Source: Actinopolymorpha alba DSM 45243
GTDB taxonomy: Bacteria; Actinomycetota; Actinomycetes; Propionibacteriales; Actinopolymorphaceae
Length of the DNA stretch: 64,000 nucleotides
Direction: 5' to 3'
Assembly: GCF_000373925.1 (NCBI RefSeq)
Contig: NZ_KB892748.1
Coordinates: 50,684 to 114,683, forward strand
Translations under genes and position numbers: made by a program
Notes under the pieces: generated by a model
The model's input: only the letters and a program-made list of their open reading frames with translations
Told to the model about the DNA's origin: nothing
Database searches by the model: none
In this document: in pieces, positions 27,663 to 35,589 of the stretch
How positions within the stretch are numbered: the stretch's first letter is position 1
Layout of the letters: each line of letters begins with the position of its first letter

Positions 27663-28676
27663 CTAGCTGCCCGGTGGCGTCTCAACCGCTGGCGTACCCC
27701 TGCGGGCGCGGGCCCGGAAGTAACGCCAACCCGGCACGCCGAGGATGAGCGCGAGAACGAGCAGGAACGGCAGCAGCGCGCCCAGGGCCGTCAGCAGGAA
27801 CTGCACGACGGTCACGAACGCGTTCCAGCCCGATCGCAGGCCGGCGAGGAACCCACTGTCCGTCTGCTCGTCGTCCAAGGGTTCGGCGGCACGGGGAGGG
27901 CTCTGGAAGGTGACCCGGATTGTCGACAGCGCGGCCTGCGAACTCAGGGCGGCGTACCTGCTCTGCAGGGCTTCGAGGTCCGCCTCACGGGTGGCGAGCT
28001 CGGATTCGACCTGCATCACTTCGCCCACGGTGTTGGCCTCGGCCAGCAACGCCCGGAGACGTTCGATGCTCTTCTTCTGGCTGGTGATCCGGCTCTCGAC
28101 GTCGACGACTTCCTCGGTGACGTCAGTGGCTTCCTTCTTGTCGGAGAGGACGGTGCCGAGCTGCTGGAGTTGGCGGGTGATCCGGTCGAACTCCTCGACG
28201 GGCACCCGCAAGACCAGGTTGACGCTGGTGGTTTCGGTCCTTTCTGTGTCTGGATCCGTGGCGCTCTGCTGATTGGCGACATAGCCGTCGACGCCCGCCA
28301 CCAGGCTGGCGGCACGATCGGTAGCGGTCCGGACGTTCTTCGTGCGGATCAGGAGGTCGGCGGTGCGGACGATGGAGCGCGTCGTGACCTTGGCGCGGGC
28401 GAGGGTCGTACCGTTCGAGGACGTCCGTTCGCCGCTCTTGCCGGCGTCGGCGTCACCGCGGGCGGACTCCGTGGACGTGTCGGCCTTCTGTGGCGAGGAA
28501 TCGGCCTTCTCCTGCAACGCACTAGCGGGCGGCGCCGGCTGGACGGCGCCCCCGCCAGACTCTGAGCTGGTCGAGTCGGTGCCCGGACCCGAACAACCGG
28601 CCAGGACGGCGGCGACGGCGACCACCGCCGCGGCGAGCGGTGCCCGGAGGCGGGGTGGGCGTGCTGCTTCGGTCAT
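27663..28676 (-). CDS. DUF4349 domain lipoprotein
   Basis: A 337-residue membrane-anchored protein. The signal peptide ends in the lipobox LAGC (Cys28). A low-complexity Ser/Thr/Gly stretch follows, then the DUF4349 region (IVRTADLLIRTKNVRTATDR), a long coiled coil around residues 180-245 (VDVESRITSQKKSIERLRAL) and one C-terminal membrane helix. Function unknown. It is conserved next to hemE in actinobacteria. ATG 28676 is well placed for the signal peptide. Confidence 0.9.
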   Translation of the reverse strand: MTEAARPPRLRAPLAAAVVAVAAVLAGCSGPGTDSTSSESGGGAVQPAPPASALQEKADSSPQKADTSTESARGDADAGKSGERTSSNGTTLARAKVTTRSIVRTADLLIRTKNVRTATDRAASLVAGVDGYVANQQSATDPDTERTETTSVNLVLRVPVEEFDRITRQLQQLGTVLSDKKEATDVTEEVVDVESRITSQKKSIERLRALLAEANTVGEVMQVESELATREADLEALQSRYAALSSQAALSTIRVTFQSPPRAAEPLDDEQTDSGFLAGLRSGWNAFVTVVQFLLTALGALLPFLLVLALILGVPGWRYFRARARRGTPAVETPPGS

Positions 28677-28867
28677 GGCGGCACCCTTGGGGGACGTGGA
28701 ACCCGGACGTTCGTACGCGGTGCGAAATCCTGCGGCGGCGTTCGTGGAACGCTGATCGTGAAGCGTCGTTCGTGCGATGTGGACGCCGCACGGTCCGTGC
28801 GAGGTTGCCTGAGATCGTTTCCGTGCCCCGAGTCCCGGCCACTGAGGGCCTCTGCGAAGGTGGACCC

Positions 28868-30277
28868 ATGCGCCAGATCGTGGTCATCGGTGGGGGAATC
28901 GCGGGTGTTGCCGCCGCGTGGTTCCTGCGCCAGGTGGGCGGATCGCAGGTCGAGGTCACCATCCTGGAGGGCTCGCCGCGGCTTGGCGGCAAGCTGGCGA
29001 CGGTCGAGCTCGCCGGCGTACCCGTCGACACCGGCGCCGAAGCGATGCTCAACCGGCGGCCCGAAGCGGTCGAGCTGGCTCGCGCGGTGGGGCTTGCCGA
29101 CGACCTCCGGTACGCCGCGACGACCTCGGCCGGCCTCTGGACCCGGGGTGCGCTCCGTCCCGTTCCCGCCGGCACGGTGCTGGGTGTGCCCGCCGACCTC
29201 GACGCGCTGGCGGAGTGCGGGGTGCTGTCGGCGGACGGGCTGGCCCGGGTGGCCCGCGAGCCCGAGGTCCCCGGCGCGGTCGTCGAGGACGACGTCGCGA
29301 TCGGGAAGTACGCCGCCGAGCGCCTTGGCCCGGAGATCGTCGACCGGGTGATCGAGCCGCTGCTCGGCGGTGTCTACGCCGGCCACGCGAACGAACTCTC
29401 GTTGCAGGCGACAGTTCCGCAGCTCGCGCCGTACCTCCGCGACGACCCGTCGATGGTCCACGCCGCCCAGCAGGCGAAGGCCGCCGCGCCCACCTCCGAT
29501 GCTCCCGTCTTCGCCGGACTCGACCGGGGTGTCGGCGGTTTGGTCCCCGCGGTCGCCCGCGCCTCCGGAGCGCGGGTGCGGACGGACGCGACCGTGCGCG
29601 AACTCCGGCGTACGCCGACCGGCTGGCAGCTCGTCGTCGGGCCGACCCGGGCACCCGAGCTCGTCGAGGCGGACGCCGTAGTGATCGCCTGTCCCGCCCG
29701 GCCGGCCAGCCGCCTGCTCGCCGACGTCGCGCCGGCGGTGGCCGCGGACCTGGCGGGCATCGAGTACGCCAGCATGGCGACGATCGCGCTCGCGTACCCC
29801 GCGACGGCGGTGCCCGACTCGCTGCCCGGCTCGGGCTTCCTCGTACCCCCGGTCGAGGGGCGGTTGATCAAGGCCGCGACGTTCTCGTCACAGAAGTGGG
29901 GCTGGCTCGCCGAACGCGCGCCGGGGACGCTGATCGCGCGCTGCTCGGTCGGGCGGCACGGCGAGGAAGCCGACCTCCAGCGCGACGATCGAGACCTCGT
30001 CGCCGGAGCGGTCGCGGACCTGCACGCCGTGACCGGAATCGAGGGCCCGCCGCTGGACAGCCACGTCGCCCGCTGGGGTGGAGCTCTCCCGCAGTACGCC
30101 GTCGGGCACCGGGCGCGGGTGGCCCGGATCCGGACCGGCATCGCCGGCCACCCGGGCCTTGCCCTCGCCGGCGCGGCCTACGACGGGGTCGGCATACCCG
30201 CGTGCATCGCGAGCGCACGCCTGGCCGCCACCCAGGTGCTCGCGCCGTGGTCCGACCCGGAGAGAATGACCACATGA
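28868..30277 (+). CDS. hemG: Coproporphyrinogen III oxidase / protoporphyrinogen oxidase (HemY/CgoX type)
   Basis: A 469-residue FAD enzyme. The Rossmann motif [14 protein letters not shown] is at the N-terminus and the second FAD segment [20 protein letters not shown] at the C-terminus. In actinobacteria this HemY-type enzyme oxidises coproporphyrinogen III to coproporphyrin III, and the coupled hemQ downstream supports that route. The name cgoX would be more precise. ATG 28868 follows AAGGTGG. Its stop overlaps the hemQ start (ATGA), so the two are coupled. Confidence 0.94.
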   Translation: MRQIVVIGGGIAGVAAAWFLRQVGGSQVEVTILEGSPRLGGKLATVELAGVPVDTGAEAMLNRRPEAVELARAVGLADDLRYAATTSAGLWTRGALRPVPAGTVLGVPADLDALAECGVLSADGLARVAREPEVPGAVVEDDVAIGKYAAERLGPEIVDRVIEPLLGGVYAGHANELSLQATVPQLAPYLRDDPSMVHAAQQAKAAAPTSDAPVFAGLDRGVGGLVPAVARASGARVRTDATVRELRRTPTGWQLVVGPTRAPELVEADAVVIACPARPASRLLADVAPAVAADLAGIEYASMATIALAYPATAVPDSLPGSGFLVPPVEGRLIKAATFSSQKWGWLAERAPGTLIARCSVGRHGEEADLQRDDRDLVAGAVADLHAVTGIEGPPLDSHVARWGGALPQYAVGHRARVARIRTGIAGHPGLALAGAAYDGVGIPACIASARLAATQVLAPWSDPERMTT

Positions 30278-30999
30278 CGGATCCGAACCCGCACACCTCC
30301 GGACCCAGCACCCGCCCCAAGGCGCGCGACCTCAACCAGGTGATCCGCTACACCATGTGGTCGGTGTTTCGCCTGCGCGAGCCGCTGGGCGATCGCGACC
30401 GGGCACCGCTCGCCGACGAGGTGGCGGAGCTGTTCGGCCAGCTGGAGCAGAAGGACGTCGTGATCCGTGGCACCTACGACGTCTCAGGGCTTCGCGCCGA
30501 CGCCGACCTGCTGATCTGGTGGCACGCGCCCGACTCCGACGACCTGCAGGAGGCGTACAACCGCTTCCGGCGTACGGCGTTCGGTCGCCGTCTCGACCCG
30601 GTGTGGTCCCAGCTGGCTCTGCACCGGCCGGCGGAGTTCAACAAGAGCCACATTCCGGCCTTCCTCGCGGAGGAGGAGCCGCGTAGGTACGTCTGCGTTT
30701 ATCCCTTTGTCCGGTCGTTCGAGTGGTATCTCCTGCCGGACGAGGAACGCCGCGCGATGCTCGCCGAGCACGGCATGATGGCGCGCGAATACCCTGACGT
30801 GCGGGCCAACACCGTGGCGTCGTTCGCGCTCGGCGACTACGAATGGATGCTGGCCTTCGAGGCGGACGAGCTTCACCGCATCACCGATCTCATGCGGCAC
30901 CTGCGCGGGGCGAAGGCGCGCCTGCACACCCGGGAGGAGACGCCGTTCTTCACCGGGCGCCGCAAGCCGATCGCCGACATCGTGGCGCTGCTGCCCTGA
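30274..30999 (+). CDS. hemQ: Coproheme decarboxylase (HemQ/ChdC)
   Basis: A 241-residue member of the chlorite dismutase fold that decarboxylates coproheme III to haem b, the last step of the coproporphyrin pathway. Seen: [17 protein letters not shown] with the catalytic Tyr, and [15 protein letters not shown] with the proximal haem His in EHG. It lacks the distal Arg pattern of true chlorite dismutases as far as can be seen. The start ATG 30274 overlaps the hemG stop by four bases. A ferrochelatase gene is not in the window. Confidence 0.95.
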   Translation: MTDPNPHTSGPSTRPKARDLNQVIRYTMWSVFRLREPLGDRDRAPLADEVAELFGQLEQKDVVIRGTYDVSGLRADADLLIWWHAPDSDDLQEAYNRFRRTAFGRRLDPVWSQLALHRPAEFNKSHIPAFLAEEEPRRYVCVYPFVRSFEWYLLPDEERRAMLAEHGMMAREYPDVRANTVASFALGDYEWMLAFEADELHRITDLMRHLRGAKARLHTREETPFFTGRRKPIADIVALLP

Positions 31000-31069
31000 C
31001 CGGGCGTGGCGTTAGTTTGCCCTGACCGGCTGGCGGCCCGGCCGCCTCGTGGAGGAAGGGAGTTCCCGC

Positions 31070-31462
31070 GTGAGTTGGCTGCGGAAGGTCTTTGGCGGCA
31101 AGGACGACCTGGCCCCCGCGGCGCCGGTGTCGCTGGACATCGAGCAGCGCAGGGCCCAGCTGCTTGAGTTGGAACGCGTCCTCGACCGGCTGGTCGAGCT
31201 GATGAAGAGCAACGAGCAGCGGATGTCCAACCCGGCCTGGCGGGAACGGATGGCGGAGTACCGCCGGCTCTCGGGGGAGTCGTACCGCCTGCGTTCGGGC
31301 GGGTTCACCCGGGAGCAGATCCTCGACCTGGCGTTCGAGATCCGCCCGGTGTTCACGGGGGAGCTACCCGACGACGTCCGCGCGGTGGAGCCGCTCCAGG
31401 CGGAGCTCCTCACGGCCGCCGAGGCGCTGCAGGGAGTGCTGCCGAGCGAGCGTTCCTCCTAG
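31070..31462 (+). CDS. Conserved hypothetical protein downstream of hemQ
   Basis: A 130-residue soluble protein with helical composition, for example RRAQLLELERVLDRLVELMK (probable coiled coil, residues 28-47). No recognised domain. GTG 31070 has an excellent site, GGAGGAAGGGAG, seven to eight bases upstream, which excludes the ATG-like longer form at 31049. It lies 70 bp after hemQ and probably shares its transcript. The TAG stop is directly followed by GAGGTCGCGC. Confidence 0.75.
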   Translation: MSWLRKVFGGKDDLAPAAPVSLDIEQRRAQLLELERVLDRLVELMKSNEQRMSNPAWRERMAEYRRLSGESYRLRSGGFTREQILDLAFEIRPVFTGELPDDVRAVEPLQAELLTAAEALQGVLPSERSS

Positions 31463-31472
31463 GAGGTCGCGC
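31463..31472. repeat. Half copy of the GGTCGCGCGACC family after a stop codon
   Basis: GAGGTCGCGC begins at the base after the TAG stop, exactly as at 24318. The right half has decayed. A more distant relative, AGGAGGTAGCGC, lies upstream of msrB near 31927. Confidence 0.55.
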
Positions 31473-31494
31473 ACGTCGACGGACCACGGACGGC

Positions 31495-31914
31495 TCAACG
31501 CCCCGGCTGGGCCTCGTCGGGTTCAAGGGTCAGCGAGATCGAGTTGATGCAGTAGCGAAGGTCCGTCGGCGTGCCGTAACCCTCGCCTTCGAAGACGTGC
31601 CCCAGGTGGGAGTCACAGGCCGCGCACCGCACCTCGACCCGTGTCGTGCCGAGTGAGCGGTCCTCCAACAGGCGTACGCGATCCTCGGCAAGCGGCGACC
31701 AGAACGACGGCCAGCCACAGTGGCTGTCGAACTTCGTGTCGCTGCGGAAGAGCTCGGCGCCGCAGGCCCGGCAGCGGTAGACGCCGACGGTCTTGGTCTC
31801 GACGTACTCCCCGGACCACGGGCGTTCGGTGCCGGCCTCGCGAAGTATGTGGTATTCGTCCGGCGAGAGCGTCGCACGCCACTCGGCGTCGGTCTTCTGA
31901 ACTTTCTCGGGCAT
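31495..31914 (-). CDS. msrB: Peptide-methionine (R)-S-oxide reductase
   Basis: A 139-residue MsrB that reduces methionine-R-sulfoxide in proteins. Zinc-binding pairs are visible in CRACGAELF and CAACDSHLGHVF. The catalytic Cys is in RYCINSISL, and the substrate-binding region is CGWPSFWSP. Length is normal and there is no signal peptide, so it is cytoplasmic. ATG 31914 is close to AGG in CCTAAGGTCGAGGGT on its strand. It is convergent with the preceding small gene. Confidence 0.96.
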   Translation of the reverse strand: MPEKVQKTDAEWRATLSPDEYHILREAGTERPWSGEYVETKTVGVYRCRACGAELFRSDTKFDSHCGWPSFWSPLAEDRVRLLEDRSLGTTRVEVRCAACDSHLGHVFEGEGYGTPTDLRYCINSISLTLEPDEAQPGR

Positions 31915-32176
31915 ACCCTCGACCTTAGGAGGTAGCGCAAAGTAGGCCCCGGGGTCCCCTGGCTCTGTGGCGCGGGGCGTGCCCGGGGCGGAGGTGGAAA
32001 CGTCCCATCGTCAGAGCCGTTGAGTGTCCGCGCCGGGTGCCAAGGTGGTCGAGTCGCGGCGAAGGGAGCGCATCGGTCGCCTGGCTGCCCGCGCTCCTTG
32101 AAATGGTCCGGCTCGCCGCCGAACCAGCCAACAGGCCGACGACGCCGCTTCCGCTTACCCGACAAGGAACCACGCC

Positions 32177-33412
32177 ATGTCCATCTCGCACGGCTTCCCC
32201 TTGGAGCCCACTCCGATCCATGTGTCCGGCGAGGTTCTCGATGACCTGCGTGCCCGTCTCACATTGACCCGTCCGCCGTTGGATGAGGGCAATGGGGACT
32301 GGTCCTACGGCGTCCCTGACAGCTATCTGCGTGAGCTGGTCGCCTACTGGGGGGACGGCTACGACTGGCGCGACGCCGAGGCTGCCATCAACGTCTACGA
32401 GCACTACCAGGTGAGCGTTGCCGGTGTCCCGGTGCACTTCATGCGCAAGCCCGGTCGCGGCCCCCGTCCGATCCCGTTGATCCTCACCCACGGCTGGCCG
32501 TGGACGTTCTGGCACTGGTCGAAGGTGATCGACCCGCTCGCCGACCCGGCCGCGTTCGGTGGTGACCCCGCCGACGCGTTCGATGTCATCGTGCCGTCTC
32601 TGCCCGGCTTCGGTTTCCCCGGCCCGCTCACCGGCTTTCCGGACGTCAACTTCTGGAAGGTCTCCGACCTCTGGCACACCCTGATGACCCAGACCCTGGG
32701 GTACGAGAAGTATGCCGCCGGGGGCTGCGACATCGGCGGGATCGTCTCCACCCAGCTCGGCCACAAGTACGCCGACGAGCTGTACGGCATCCACATCGGC
32801 TCCGGGTTGCCGCTCGACTTCTTCACCGGCCCCCGCGCCTGGGACTTCGCCCGGAATCGGCCCCTCACCGACGACCAGCCCGCCGATATCCGCGCCCGCA
32901 TCATCGAGCTGGACCACCGCTTCGCGTGCCACCTCGCCGTGCACATGCTCGACGGCGCCACCCTGGCCCACGGGCTGAGCGACTCACCCGCCGGGCTGCT
33001 CGCCTGGCTGCTGGAGCGCTGGAACGCCTGGAGCGACAACGGCGGCGACGTCGAGTCCGTCTTCACCAAGGACGACCTGCTCACCCACGCCACGATCTAC
33101 TGGGTGAACAACTCCATCGCCACGTCGATGCGCTACTACGCCAACGCCAACCGCTACCCCTGGGTCCCCGCCCACGACCGCACCCCGGTCGTGCAGGCCC
33201 CGGTCGGCCTCACCTTCGTCACGTACGAGAACCCGCCCGGCATCCACACCGCCACCGAGCGCGTCCAGGCGTTCAAGGCCGGCCCGCAGGGCGACTGGTT
33301 CAACCACGTCAACGTCAACGCCCACGACCACGGCGGCCACTTCATCCCCTGGGAGAACCCCGACGCCTGGGTGAACGACCTGCGCCGCACTTTTCACGGC
33401 CGCAGGCCCTGA
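32177..33412 (+). CDS. Epoxide hydrolase (EHN-type alpha/beta hydrolase)
   Basis: A 411-residue protein with the N-terminal epoxide hydrolase domain (FPLEPTPIHVSGEVLDDLRA) and an alpha/beta hydrolase core. The oxyanion loop is HGWPWTFWHW, the nucleophile Asp185 is in GGCDIGG, a lid tyrosine is in SMRYYANANR and the catalytic His is in GGHFIPWENP. It would open epoxides to diols by an ester intermediate; the natural substrate is not known. AAGGAA lies eight bases before ATG 32177. It stands alone between msrB and relic DNA. Confidence 0.92.
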   Translation: MSISHGFPLEPTPIHVSGEVLDDLRARLTLTRPPLDEGNGDWSYGVPDSYLRELVAYWGDGYDWRDAEAAINVYEHYQVSVAGVPVHFMRKPGRGPRPIPLILTHGWPWTFWHWSKVIDPLADPAAFGGDPADAFDVIVPSLPGFGFPGPLTGFPDVNFWKVSDLWHTLMTQTLGYEKYAAGGCDIGGIVSTQLGHKYADELYGIHIGSGLPLDFFTGPRAWDFARNRPLTDDQPADIRARIIELDHRFACHLAVHMLDGATLAHGLSDSPAGLLAWLLERWNAWSDNGGDVESVFTKDDLLTHATIYWVNNSIATSMRYYANANRYPWVPAHDRTPVVQAPVGLTFVTYENPPGIHTATERVQAFKAGPQGDWFNHVNVNAHDHGGHFIPWENPDAWVNDLRRTFHGRRP

Positions 33413-33644
33413 ACGACCTCCGCGGACTCGTCTGGTGACGGGCCGTCAATCCCTGGAACCGTGGAGCCGCTGATCGCATCGAGGACGTCCGCGAGCGGCT
33501 CCGTGACCCGGCTGCCGCCCGCGACATCCTCGACCTCGACGGCTTCCAGCCCCGAGCCCCGGAGGTCATCCTCAACACAACCGGAGCCCGTGAGCTGATC
33601 GACAACCTCACGGTCACGCGCTCGAAGTCTCCGTGGCGACGCGG
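33413..33644 (+). other. Intergenic stretch with coding-like remnant
   Basis: Between two convergent genes, the plus strand from about 33469 to 33640 reads without stops as RIEDVRERLRDPAAARDILD, continues with DLDGFQPRAPEVI, and ends RELIDNLTVTRSK. Codon choice is typical of real genes here. It has no start and no recognised family, and may be the remains of a lost gene. Confidence 0.35.
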
Positions 33645-34130
33645 TCAGCTCGACTTCCTGGCGAGTTCGGCGAGGAACTGCGGCATTCGGCCGGCACCGA
33701 AGTCGTAGAACCGTGCCCACTGCGGCTCGACCGCGATACGCGCCATCTGGTCGTACATAGCCCGGCAGTTCCGCTCGAACTCGGCCGCGTACTCGGCGTC
33801 GAAGTTCTTGCGCGCGGCCGCGAGGTACTCCGGAACCACCCCGTCGACGATGGTGAGGTGCACGACGCCGCGCACCGACAGTGACTTGGCCGAGCCGGGG
33901 CTGTCGCCGGCGTCGATGCTCAGGGCAACCTCGGGGCGGGCGGCCAGCGCTCTTACCTTGGGCGCCGTGGCCGCGGTGGACATGACGATCTCGTCGCCGG
34001 TCCAGAAGATCCCGATCGGGATGGCGCGTGGCCGCCCGTCGAGTCCGTTGTATGCCAGCCGCGCCATTGACGCCTGGCTCAACAGCTCGTGGGCGTCGGC
34101 CAGCTCCTGTGCGATCTGCTTGGGGTCCAT
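33645..34130 (-). CDS. Pyridoxamine 5'-phosphate oxidase-fold protein (PPOX class, flavin or F420 linked)
   Basis: A 161-residue split-barrel protein. Seen: ARLAYNGLDGRPRAIPIGIFWTG and the strand IVMSTAATAPKVRAL, typical of PPOX-type F420- or FMN-binding proteins, followed by LARPEVALSIDAGDS-like sequence. ATG 34130 is preferred over the 34199 extension, which is Arg/Gly-rich noise. The substrate is unknown. Genes of this family often act as quinone or biliverdin reductases. Confidence 0.85.
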   Translation of the reverse strand: MDPKQIAQELADAHELLSQASMARLAYNGLDGRPRAIPIGIFWTGDEIVMSTAATAPKVRALAARPEVALSIDAGDSPGSAKSLSVRGVVHLTIVDGVVPEYLAAARKNFDAEYAAEFERNCRAMYDQMARIAVEPQWARFYDFGAGRMPQFLAELARKSS

Positions 34131-34614
34131 GACTTGTCGTCCTCTACTGTCGCGCGGCCGCTCGTGGCCGCCATGTCCCTGGGACGGAGACGCCGCCACG
34201 TTCTCGACACCCGCGGCCGAATCGCCGTCTACTCGCCTGCGTGGTGGTCGTCAGTTTCATGGGCTCGTTCATCCTCGCCGGGTTTCGTCGTCGTTCGACT
34301 CGACCGGACCGCGGCTCCGGCGGGCAAGGCGCACGAGACTGCTGGCCGGAATCCTGGGAAACGTGTCGCACAGCCATGAACGCGCCGCTGTCGCCCGAGC
34401 AGCTGGGCATCGGCGGCCGCCAGTGCGCTGACCGCAAGGGTTCGCGCACCGGTACTTCCGGAATTGCCCGTTGGGGTCCGGCGCCGGCGATCCGCCCGGG
34501 CGGCCTCATCGGGCACTCACGGTCAGCCAGCCACTCACCAAGATCAACGGAACAGTTGTTCTTGCGTGGCGCGGGAGGGCGGGCGCCTTGCTCACTCGCG
34601 GTTGGCGTCGGCGG
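34131..34614. other. 484-bp intergenic region, no gene seen
   Basis: This region separates the PPOX gene from the S51 peptidase gene. No frame shows a recognisable domain or a consistent codon pattern. It presumably contains the PPOX promoter on the minus strand. No perfect dyad longer than about 8 bp was noticed. Confidence 0.5.
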
Positions 34615-35286
34615 CTAGGAGGGAAAGTGCTTCCAGTGCCCCTCGGAGACGACTTCGACGGTGCCGTCGGTCACCTTGATGGCGGTGTCGTCGTCGATCG
34701 CGTACGCCGGACCTGGGATGCCGGCCGCCCATTGTTCCGCCTCGGCCATGGAGTTGCCCGGCATGCCCTCCTGAGCCAGGTGTGGACAGATCGAGAAGTC
34801 AACGATGCCCAGCGTGCTGTCGTCACCGGTCGGCTGTTTCCACTGGACGAAGTCCTCCCCGATCCTGGGGGTCATCACCATGCTCCCGGCGCTCAGTCCC
34901 ACCCAGACCGTCTCGCTCAGCGACGGAAGCAGGTCCGCCAGCCCGGACTGCCGCATCCAGTGGCACAGGTACAGGGCATCGCCGCCCGCCACCAGCAGGA
35001 CGTCGGTCTCCCGGACCAGGGGCACCCAGCGCTCTTCATCGATGCTGGGCAGCGCGGTGAGCTCCAGCACGCCGACCGACTTCCAGCCCAGGTCGACCAT
35101 GGGAAGGTCGGAATTTCCACTGATGAACCGCCAGGCCCCAACGCCGGGGCCGACCATAGGGTGCCCGTACTGCGCGGTGGGGATGCACAGGGCGCTCGAG
35201 TCGGCGATCGGCTTGCCCAGGAGATCGACCAGCGCGTTGTGGATGCTGGCGTTCTTGACGCCAGCGGACGTGAGAAGAAGCCTCAA
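34615..35286 (-). CDS. Peptidase E-like protein (S51 family, class I glutamine amidotransferase fold)
   Basis: A 223-residue peptidase S51 protein. The nucleophile serine lies in VWVGLSAGSMVMTPR (GxSAG), with LLVAGGDALYLCHWMR before it and FSICPHLAQEGMP providing the histidine region. Relatives cleave Asp-Xaa dipeptides or process cyanophycin. The start is TTG 35286, supported by GGGAGG five bases upstream and by the conserved MRLLLTSAG beginning. It is followed upstream by a Tn3 relic. Confidence 0.88.
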   Translation of the reverse strand: MRLLLTSAGVKNASIHNALVDLLGKPIADSSALCIPTAQYGHPMVGPGVGAWRFISGNSDLPMVDLGWKSVGVLELTALPSIDEERWVPLVRETDVLLVAGGDALYLCHWMRQSGLADLLPSLSETVWVGLSAGSMVMTPRIGEDFVQWKQPTGDDSTLGIVDFSICPHLAQEGMPGNSMAEAEQWAAGIPGPAYAIDDDTAIKVTDGTVEVVSEGHWKHFPS

Positions 35287-35363
35287 GATGCCTCCCGATT
35301 CGAGTGCGATGGAACGATCTGACGTATAGACCTGGGAGCACCGCGAGACTCATCGCTGTTGTT

Positions 35364-35438
35364 GACCATCCGATCGTACTGCTGCGCGATCAACTCCCAG
35401 CGGATCGGACGCGTCAGCGAGGTGCCGAGCCGGGCCGA
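35364..35438 (-). pseudogene. Relic of a Tn3-family transposase
   Basis: The minus strand reads ARLGTSLTRPIRWELIAQQY and then DRMV, a conserved block of Tn3-family DDE transposases. Only about 25 residues survive, without frame continuity on either side. The adjacent 35450-35589 stretch encodes PEKQLTPELKKVRGKEG in another frame and is unidentified. This marks an old transposon insertion. Confidence 0.65.
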
Positions 35439-35589
35439 CCGCGGCCTCCGCCAGCCTGAAGAGAATGCCCTCCTTGCCGCGGACCTTCTTCAGCTCCGGC
35501 GTCAGCTGCTTCTCCGGCACCGGGCTGCCGCCACCGTACGAGCGACGGGGCGGCAGCCCGGCGACGGACTCCGCGGGATCAGCGACAGA

